DNA of 13,093 nucleotides from Chitinophagaceae bacterium (GTDB taxonomy: Bacteria; Bacteroidota; Bacteroidia; Chitinophagales; Chitinophagaceae). The stretch spans positions 1 through 13,093 of the forward strand of contig PMUF01000429.1 of the NCBI GenBank assembly GCA_003167015.1, written 5' to 3'. Made by a program: the position numbers and the translations under genes. This document shows, piece after piece, positions 7,598 to 13,093 of this stretch. Below the pieces are notes generated by a model. It ran no database searches. It saw nothing but the letters and a program-made list of their open reading frames with translations, and was not told where the DNA came from. The number at the start of each line of letters is the position of its first letter. Position 1 is the stretch's first letter.

Positions 7598-7627
7598 TTG
7601 GAGATGAGGGGCAAAAAATTATCTTTG
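7598..7627 (+). promoter_or_regulatory. Bacteroidota housekeeping-type promoter of the ECF sigma gene
   Basis: TTG at 7598-7600 (preceded by T, giving TTTG), a 19-base spacer, then TATCTTTG at 7620-7627. This matches the known Bacteroidota -33/-7 consensus (TTTG and TAnnTTTG) at every defined position. Transcription would start near 7634, about 50 bases before the ATG at 7686. A second perfect -7 element, TAAGTTTG, lies at 7631-7638 but has no TTG at the right distance. Confidence 0.75.
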
Positions 7628-7685
7628 GGTTAAGTTTGTGAGAAACGGTTCATAGCTAAAACGATTTTTTGCAATTTGCGGCCGT

Positions 7686-8243
7686 ATGGACAATTTATCC
7701 ATTTCTCTTTCATCACAACTAACTGCTATCAAAGAAGGTGATCATGGCGCCTTCATTGAGGTGTATTATATTCTTCATGCGAAATTGTTTCGCTTTTTTC
7801 TGAAAAGAGTTTTTCTTCACGATACGGCCAAGGACCTTACGCAGCAAAGTTTTATCCGGCTGTGGCAATTCCGGCATACTTTATCTTACGATCATCCGCT
7901 GGAAAAGCAGGTATTCATTATAGCCCGCAGTATATTGATCAATCATCTGAGAAATGAGGTGACGCAAAAGAAGGCGCTGGCTGCGCATGGCAAGTCGATG
8001 ATTACCGTGGTAGGCGCCGAGGATGTTCGCTTCGAGCGGGCCGATGCGGTTAATGCAGCCATCGAGACGTTGCCGCCGGTGCGTAAACGGGTAATTGTTT
8101 TAAAGGCCTTCCATGGTTTTTCGAACAAGGAGATTGCGCAGCAGATGGAGATCTCCGTGAAGACTGTGGAAGATCATGTCACCAAGGCCTTTCGTCATAT
8201 CCGCCAGGTTATCGCGCTGGTCATTTTATTTTTTTTACATTGA
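7686..8243 (+). CDS. ECF RNA polymerase sigma-70 factor (Bacteroidota expansion family)
   Basis: The product is 185 residues. Sigma region 2 (~20-85) contains AFIEVYY and DLTQQSFIRLWQFR, the core-binding and -10-recognition helices. Region 4 (~120-175) contains LPPVRKRVIVLKAFHGFSNKEIAQQM followed by ISVKTVEDHVTKAFRHIR, a helix-turn-helix for the -35 element. There is no region 3, so this is an ECF type. The C-terminus is a short hydrophobic run (VIALVILFFLH), often seen in this Bacteroidota family. The start ATG at 7686 sits about 50 bases downstream of the predicted transcription start. Next is its FecR-like anti-sigma partner (72-base gap), then susC/susD, so it should activate the transporter genes when the FecR protein is signalled through the outer membrane. 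That regulatory role is inferred from gene order. Confidence 0.93.
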   Translation: MDNLSISLSSQLTAIKEGDHGAFIEVYYILHAKLFRFFLKRVFLHDTAKDLTQQSFIRLWQFRHTLSYDHPLEKQVFIIARSILINHLRNEVTQKKALAAHGKSMITVVGAEDVRFERADAVNAAIETLPPVRKRVIVLKAFHGFSNKEIAQQMEISVKTVEDHVTKAFRHIRQVIALVILFFLH

Positions 8244-8253
8244 GCAGGGGTAG

Positions 8254-8270
8254 ACACCTTCTCCGGGTGT
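8254..8270 (+). other. Small hairpin in the sigma-fecR gap
   Basis: ACACC (8254-8258) pairs with GGTGT (8266-8270) around a 7-base loop in the 72-base gap between the sigma and FecR genes. There is no T-run after it, so it is not a terminator. It may be chance, or may shape translation of the downstream gene. Confidence 0.25.
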
Positions 8271-8315
8271 ATATAGATTAGCGAACACTTTACATTATAA
8301 ACACTTCACGGCAGC

Positions 8316-9368
8316 ATGGCACCCATTAGCGAAGAACTATTAGATCGATTCCTGAAGGGGGTATGCACGGAAGAGGAAGCTGCGGTTGTTGAAGCGTATT
8401 TTCAAGAACATCCTGAAGATATATTCTTATTAGACGAGTATGAGGCGACTGATGGGGAGACGCCATTACCCGAAGGCTACCATGGCGAGATGCTGGCGGT
8501 TATCGAGAAGGCGACGGCCGGCAGTGATAGGGCCCGGATCGGAGTGATGAGGGCATGGGTGGGGGCCGCTGCTGCGGCGGTGATCCTGCTGGCGGCGGGC
8601 TGGTGGTTGGTGGCGAAGCAGGCGAAGCGGGGCGATGAGACCGGTGGTGTGCCGCTGGCGGCGGTATGGGTGGGGAGACACAATGCAGACAACAAGAAAT
8701 TACGGCTCAAGCTGCCGGATAGTTCGGATGCAATCTTATCGCCAGGGGCTACGATCATCTACCGGAAGGACTTCGGGGCGTATGACAAACGGGAAGTGAA
8801 GGTAAAAGGACAGGCGGACTTTGCGGTGGTAAAAAATGAGCAGCAACCTTTTATCGTGTATAGTGACAGGGTGAAGACGACGGTATTGGGGACTGTATTC
8901 GAAGTGACGGCGGAGAAAGACAGCGATAATATCAGCGTGCGGCTCCTGGCGGGGAAGGTCATGGTGACTTATGATCCGCTGGCCGATGACAGCGCCCGGC
9001 AATATATACTCAAACCCGGCCAGGAGTTTATCTTCGGCAAGGCGAATGGCAGCGTGGTCATCAGGGACTTCAGGAATCATGGCGAATACCTGGCGCAACG
9101 GGCGAACAAGCGGGCGGCCAGACCAGACAGTCTCGCCAACTGGTACATGTTCAACAATCAGACTTTATCCGATGTATTTGATCAATTGGCGCTACTATAT
9201 AATGCCGACATCCAATATTCTGAGAGGGACCTTCGAAACAAGTACTTCATTGGCAAATTACAAATGAAGGATTCACTTAGTGAGATCATAAGAGACATTG
9301 CTCTGCTAAACAAACTATCGGTGACAGCTTCAGGCGGCAAATATGTCATAAAGGGACAAAGGCCGTGA
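8316..9368 (+). CDS. FecR-family anti-sigma factor with C-terminal DUF4974
   Basis: The product is 350 residues. The N-terminal cytoplasmic part (~1-75; ISEELLDRFLKGVCTEEEAAVVEAYF) is the short helical anti-sigma region typical of Bacteroidota FecR proteins. One transmembrane helix follows (~79-99, WVGAAAAAVILLAAGWWLV). The periplasmic FecR domain spans ~113-215 and includes KLRLKLPDSSDAILSPGA and VKTTVLGTVFEVTAEKD. A DUF4974 domain (~277-348; NQTLSDVFDQLALLYNADI to LSVTASGGKYVIK) ends the protein. In this family the periplasmic part senses the loaded SusC transporter and the cytoplasmic part holds or releases the cognate ECF sigma, here the gene directly upstream. Gene order sigma-fecR-susC-susD matches known trans-envelope signalling loci. 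The start at 8316 is the only ATG that preserves the N-terminal motif. Confidence 0.93.
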   Translation: MAPISEELLDRFLKGVCTEEEAAVVEAYFQEHPEDIFLLDEYEATDGETPLPEGYHGEMLAVIEKATAGSDRARIGVMRAWVGAAAAAVILLAAGWWLVAKQAKRGDETGGVPLAAVWVGRHNADNKKLRLKLPDSSDAILSPGATIIYRKDFGAYDKREVKVKGQADFAVVKNEQQPFIVYSDRVKTTVLGTVFEVTAEKDSDNISVRLLAGKVMVTYDPLADDSARQYILKPGQEFIFGKANGSVVIRDFRNHGEYLAQRANKRAARPDSLANWYMFNNQTLSDVFDQLALLYNADIQYSERDLRNKYFIGKLQMKDSLSEIIRDIALLNKLSVTASGGKYVIKGQRP

Positions 9369-9432
9369 TGACTAAACCTTAATCCGAAATTCTCAACATT
9401 TAATCTGAAAGTAACAAGGGCTTTTAAAAAAG

Positions 9433-9462
9433 CGCCGACAAACGGCGAGAGGGCTCCTTTTT
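9433..9462 (+). other. GC hairpin and T-run in the susC leader (possible attenuator)
   Basis: CGCCG (9433-9437) and CGGCG (9443-9447) form a 5-bp all-GC stem with loop ACAAA. A five-T run follows at 9458-9462 after ten intervening bases. It sits in the 117-base gap between fecR and susC, so it could partly separate sigma/fecR from susCD transcripts. The stem is short and the T-run distant, so a full terminator is doubtful. No clear promoter was found in this gap. Confidence 0.3.
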
Positions 9463-9485
9463 CTTAAAAATCGAAAAATTAAAAA

Positions 9486-12400
9486 ATGGACAACAGACTA
9501 TCTGCTGGCCTTAAACGGCAAAGATTATTTTTTGGCTGTCTCCTGACCGGCCTGCTGCTGTGTTGGGGGATGTCGCCGTTGCACGCACAGGATGCTGCAA
9601 GCGGTGGCGTCAGTGGTATTGTACGTACTGAACAGGGCGATCCGTTGAGCGGTATTACGGTAATTGCCACCAATTTGTCGACACATCTTACTGCCGGGAC
9701 GATGACCGATACTGTCGGGCTTTTCCATTTTCCGAAATTGCCTGCCAACGGCAAATACAGCTTCACTTTCAGCGGTGTCGGATTCGAGTCGCAGACGTTA
9801 GCTCCCTATAACCTTAAAGAGAGCGGGTTGACATCGATCCTTGTCCGGATGAAAACTTCCAACAATCCACTGAATGAAGTGGTCGTAGTAGGATATGGAA
9901 CCCAGCGGAAGGCTGAAGTGACGGGAGCCGTTGCACAGATAAGTGGAGACGTACTGGATAACCGGGCCCTTCCCAATCTGTCGCAGGGATTGCAGGGTGA
10001 GGTTGCGGGTCTGAACCTGATCATGTTCGATGGTAAGCCTCTTACGTCTCCAACGTTTAATATCCGTGGTACGACTTCCATCGGCGCAGGTGGTGGTGCG
10101 TCACTGGTGCTGATCGACGGGATCGAAGGTGATCCGAGCCTGATCAACCCGAACGATGTAGCCAGCGTCACTGTGCTGAAGGATGCCTCTTCTTCGGCCA
10201 TCTATGGGGCAAGGGCGGCTTTCGGCGTCATCCTCATCACGACAAAGGCACCGAAAAAGGGCAGGTCAACACTGACTTATTCTGCCAATTATGCCATAAA
10301 GGCGCCGACGACGTACCCCAAGATCGTGTCGAACGGATATCAATATGCACTAGGGTTCGACTCTGCCTGGACGGCATGGAATAACTATTCGCAGACTCCT
10401 TCTGCGATCAACAAGACACAGGTTTTTTCACAGGCATACATTGATCAATATGCTCAGGTGAATGCCGATCGTACACAGCCCAAGACGCAAGTGGAAAATG
10501 GCCAATATGTCTATTTCGGCAACACAGACTGGTACAAGGTGCTGTACAAAAACAATTTAGGCGCGATAGACCAGGCTCTGACGATGACGGGTGGCAGTGA
10601 AAAGGCAACCTATTATATTTCCGGCCGCTATGACGGGCAAGATGGGTTGTTCAGGTATAATTCGGATGACTACCATTTATACAACCTGACAGCGAAGGGA
10701 ACGATCGATGTTACGGATTGGCTGTCAGTCACCGATGCATTGTACTTCAACAGCCGGTTCTATCATAACCCTGAAAATGTGGGTGAAGGCGGGGATATCT
10801 GGAGGAACATGGCCGATGAGGCGCATCCTTCTTCGATGCTGTTGAATCCCGATGGTACGCTGACCTATTCCGCTGCTTATACGGTCGGTGACTTCTATTA
10901 TGGCAAAAACGGGCTGAACTTCAATGACAACTCCCTCAAGAATACGGCTGCCTTTACCGCGAAATTCCTGCACAATAAGCTGCAGATCAAGGGTGACTTC
11001 ACTTTTGAACAAACGGACTCCGATGTGACGGAAATCCAGGTGCCGGTACCGTACAGTACAGGACCCGGTCTGCCAATCCAGTATGTGGGCAGCAGCACCA
11101 ACGATATCCGGCAAAATGACAACACGACAAATTATATTGCCACCAACGTGTATGGGCATTATGAGACGCGGTTTAACGATGATCATTACTTCAAAGTGCT
11201 GGTAGGGTATAACTATGAGCAATCTACCTTCAATTCGTTGAATGCAGAGCGTAATGGGCTGGTGTATAGTGATGCGACGAATATCAACCTGGCAGAAGGA
11301 CCGAGTGTCACGACCCAGGGAAACTATGCAAAATGGGCCATCCTGGGTGGATTCGGCCGATTGAACTACTCTTATAAGGATCGTTACCTGCTGGAATTAG
11401 ACGGACGCTATGACGGGTCGTCGAAATTCCCGTCCAACCAGCGGTATGGCTTCTTTCCTTCGGGATCCGCAGGGTGGAGGTTGAGCAAGGAAGCCTTCTG
11501 GCATGTCGATCCCAAGGCGATCACCGATGTCAAGATCCGTGGCAGTTATGGCAGCCTGGGTAATGGTAGTATCAATCCTTACCTGTACACGGAGAACTTT
11601 AACATCAATCAGGCCAACTATGTTATCAATAGCGCAAAACCTGAATATACGAACAGTCCGCAGGTGTTACCGAATGGGCTGACCTGGGAAAAGGTGACGA
11701 CAGCCGACCTGGGGTTGGATATCAGCTTCCTCAACAGCCGGTTGTCCTTTAGCGGTGATATCTATGACCGTAAGAACGACAACATGTTCACTGTGGGTCA
11801 GACACTGCCGGGTGTATTCGGTGCGGCGGTACCCTTTGGTAACTATGCCAATATGGAAACCAAGGGTTGGGAAGGCAATCTGAGCTGGCATGATCAGTTC
11901 AGGGTAGGCCGCAAGCCCCTGCATTATAATATCGGCTTCTGGATGTCCGATTATCTGACCAAGGTTACGAAGTATGATAATACTACGGGTATCCTTACGT
12001 CTTACTATGCCGGGCAGCATATCGGTGAGATCTGGGGATATGTGAATAATGGATACTGGACGCAAGCCAACTATCAGCAGGCTTATTCGGTGATGCCTAC
12101 TTTCCAGGCTTCTACGAGCTTCCAGTGGCTGCCGGGGGATATCCGGTATGCCGACATCCATCATCTGGGTGTGATCAACCAGGGCGCCAATACCGTATCG
12201 AATCCGGGCGACCAGAAAATCATCGGGAACTCTACTCCACGTTATGCCTTTGGCTTCAAACTGGGCGCCGACTGGAACAACTTCTTCATCAATGTCTTTT
12301 TACAGGGTATCGGCGAGGAAAAATGGTGGCCTGGTCCGCAGGCTGATGAATTCTGGGGTCAATACAACCGGCCTTATGAATACCTGTTCAAGAGCCAGGT

Positions 12401-12794
12401 GGGCAAGATCTGGGAACCCAATAATCCCAATGCGTACTGGCCCCGCTATCGTGGTTATGTTGCCCAGAATGGCACTACGGGTGAACTGGTTAATCCGCAG
12501 ACCAAATACCTGCAGAATGTGGCCTATATCCGGCTGAAGAACCTGCAGATCGGCTACAATCTGCCGGCTTCTTTGGTAAAGAAGACGGGCTTTACGGCGG
12601 CACGGTTCTATGTCACCGGTGAAAACCTCTGGTCATATACACCGATGTACAAAATAACCAAGAACATCGATCCGGAGAGCATCCAGCAGTCTGATGTGAT
12701 CCTGACCGGTCTGGGCCAGTCGAACAATTCCGGGAATGCCAACAACTATCCTATTCTGCGGAGCATGGCTATCGGGATGCAATTGACATTATAA
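9486..12794 (+). CDS. SusC/RagA-family TonB-dependent outer-membrane transporter without STN domain
   Basis: The product is 1102 residues. The signal peptide (residues 1-34, core LFFGCLLTGLLLCWGM, cleavage after LHA before QDAAS) leads straight into a CarboxypepD_reg-like domain (~39-118; GGVSGIVRTEQGDPLSGITV). Next come the SusC hallmark NEVVVVGYGTQRK, acting as TonB-box region, and a plug domain (~130-255) with VLIDGIEGDPSLINPNDVAS and TVLKDASSSAIYGARAAFGV. The remaining ~840 residues are the beta-barrel, with usual SusC features such as RYDGSSKFPSNQRYGFFPSG and a terminal MQLTL. Role: energy-dependent import of an oligosaccharide or other ligand through the outer membrane together with the SusD lipoprotein encoded 18 bases downstream. 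The substrate cannot be read from the sequence. No STN domain lies between the signal peptide and the carboxypeptidase-like domain, which is unusual next to a sigma/FecR pair. Confidence 0.95.
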   Translation: MDNRLSAGLKRQRLFFGCLLTGLLLCWGMSPLHAQDAASGGVSGIVRTEQGDPLSGITVIATNLSTHLTAGTMTDTVGLFHFPKLPANGKYSFTFSGVGFESQTLAPYNLKESGLTSILVRMKTSNNPLNEVVVVGYGTQRKAEVTGAVAQISGDVLDNRALPNLSQGLQGEVAGLNLIMFDGKPLTSPTFNIRGTTSIGAGGGASLVLIDGIEGDPSLINPNDVASVTVLKDASSSAIYGARAAFGVILITTKAPKKGRSTLTYSANYAIKAPTTYPKIVSNGYQYALGFDSAWTAWNNYSQTPSAINKTQVFSQAYIDQYAQVNADRTQPKTQVENGQYVYFGNTDWYKVLYKNNLGAIDQALTMTGGSEKATYYISGRYDGQDGLFRYNSDDYHLYNLTAKGTIDVTDWLSVTDALYFNSRFYHNPENVGEGGDIWRNMADEAHPSSMLLNPDGTLTYSAAYTVGDFYYGKNGLNFNDNSLKNTAAFTAKFLHNKLQIKGDFTFEQTDSDVTEIQVPVPYSTGPGLPIQYVGSSTNDIRQNDNTTNYIATNVYGHYETRFNDDHYFKVLVGYNYEQSTFNSLNAERNGLVYSDATNINLAEGPSVTTQGNYAKWAILGGFGRLNYSYKDRYLLELDGRYDGSSKFPSNQRYGFFPSGSAGWRLSKEAFWHVDPKAITDVKIRGSYGSLGNGSINPYLYTENFNINQANYVINSAKPEYTNSPQVLPNGLTWEKVTTADLGLDISFLNSRLSFSGDIYDRKNDNMFTVGQTLPGVFGAAVPFGNYANMETKGWEGNLSWHDQFRVGRKPLHYNIGFWMSDYLTKVTKYDNTTGILTSYYAGQHIGEIWGYVNNGYWTQANYQQAYSVMPTFQASTSFQWLPGDIRYADIHHLGVINQGANTVSNPGDQKIIGNSTPRYAFGFKLGADWNNFFINVFLQGIGEEKWWPGPQADEFWGQYNRPYEYLFKSQVGKIWEPNNPNAYWPRYRGYVAQNGTTGELVNPQTKYLQNVAYIRLKNLQIGYNLPASLVKKTGFTAARFYVTGENLWSYTPMYKITKNIDPESIQQSDVILTGLGQSNNSGNANNYPILRSMAIGMQLTL

Positions 12795-12812
12795 AAATTT
12801 AAAAATACAGAG

Positions 12813-13093
12813 ATGTATAAGATGAAAAGTAATTATTTGACATGGATCGCCATGCTGCTGATGGGTGGCAGCCTATTGGGCGGTTGTGCGAAGCAGCTCA
12901 ACCAGGTGCCGCAGTCAACGGCGAACCAACAAGCTGTGTTTAGCAGCACCCAGGGCTTAGCGCTTTATACGCAATCGTTCTATGCGCAGTATGGCTCATC
13001 TACACATTGGGGGATGTTACCGCGGGAGCAGATTTATAAATCCGACGCACAGCTATCGGACTTCGGTGCGATGACCTCCGTTCCTACCTACCT
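12813..13093 (+). CDS. SusD/RagB-family lipoprotein, N-terminal fragment (3' end outside window)
   Basis: About 93 codons are present and the frame is open at the window end; family members usually have 450-650 residues. The ATG at 12813 gives MYKMKSNYL; the ATG at 12822 (MKSNYL) is an alternative. A hydrophobic segment (WIAMLLMGGSLL) ends in the lipobox LLGGC with Cys25 as the lipidated residue, so the protein should be anchored in the outer membrane facing outward. After the Cys comes KQLNQVPQST, then AVFSSTQGLALYTQSFYAQY, which fits the early SusD pattern of a conserved Pro and a first helix of the TPR-like fold. The gene starts 18 bases after the susC stop and is surely co-transcribed. 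SusD proteins bind the glycan at the cell surface and lid the SusC barrel. Confidence 0.9.
   Translation, partial: MYKMKSNYLTWIAMLLMGGSLLGGCAKQLNQVPQSTANQQAVFSSTQGLALYTQSFYAQYGSSTHWGMLPREQIYKSDAQLSDFGAMTSVPTY

Noticed and set aside
7126..7614. 162-codon open frame on the minus strand
   Set aside because: It overlaps the low-complexity tail of the YXWGXW gene and would begin upstream of that gene's terminator hairpin. It is Pro/His/Ser-rich with no known motif, a product of the repeat composition.
1..13093. CRISPR arrays, tRNA/rRNA genes, insertion sequences, attachment sites
   Set aside because: No regularly spaced repeats, cloverleaf-like segments, transposase motifs or terminal inverted repeats were seen by eye. 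The only notable repeats are the ones listed.

Overview
The window reads as accessory carbohydrate-use DNA from a Bacteroidota genome, most likely a Chitinophagaceae-type soil or plant-associated organism. That family-level guess is inference. The phylum call rests on a SusC/SusD pair, a Bacteroidota-type FecR anti-sigma factor with a C-terminal DUF4974-like domain beside an ECF sigma factor, a textbook Bacteroidota promoter (TTG, 19 bases, TATCTTTG), start codons without obvious Shine-Dalgarno sequences, and signal peptides ending in AxAQ-like sites.

Left block (1-4532, + strand): the 3' part of a very large secreted enzyme, open at the window edge. In one unbroken frame it carries the catalytic half of a GH2 beta-galactosidase-like domain, DUF4982 and Ig-like domains, a compact GH53 (endo-beta-1,4-galactanase family) domain and a C-terminal alpha/beta-hydrolase esterase of acetyl/feruloyl-esterase type. 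Catalytic residues are visible in all three. This looks like a trifunctional degrader of substituted beta-galactan, for example pectic type I (arabino)galactan. A membrane-anchored beta-lactamase-fold serine hydrolase follows after 15 bases and is probably co-transcribed.

Middle block (4559-6416, - strand): converging on the left block across a hairpin terminator are a small outer-membrane beta-barrel protein and, upstream of it, an exported Gfo/Idh/MocA-type oxidoreductase. A 132-base divergent intergenic region then leads to a + strand gene for a secreted YXWGXW-repeat protein with a His/Ala/Thr-rich tail. That gene ends at a strong intrinsic terminator.

Right block (7598-13093, + strand): a Bacteroidota-type promoter drives an ECF sigma factor, followed by its FecR-like anti-sigma factor, a SusC-like TonB-dependent transporter and the first ~93 codons of a SusD-like lipoprotein cut by the window end. 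This is a cell-surface-signalling glycan (or other nutrient) uptake module. Unexpectedly, the SusC protein lacks the N-terminal STN signalling domain usually found on FecR-coupled transporters.

No RNA genes, CRISPR arrays or insertion sequences were seen. No gene-free stretch exceeds about 180 bases. The most notable item is the GH2-GH53-esterase fusion with its atypical compact GH53 domain. Second is the STN-less SusC next to a sigma/FecR pair.
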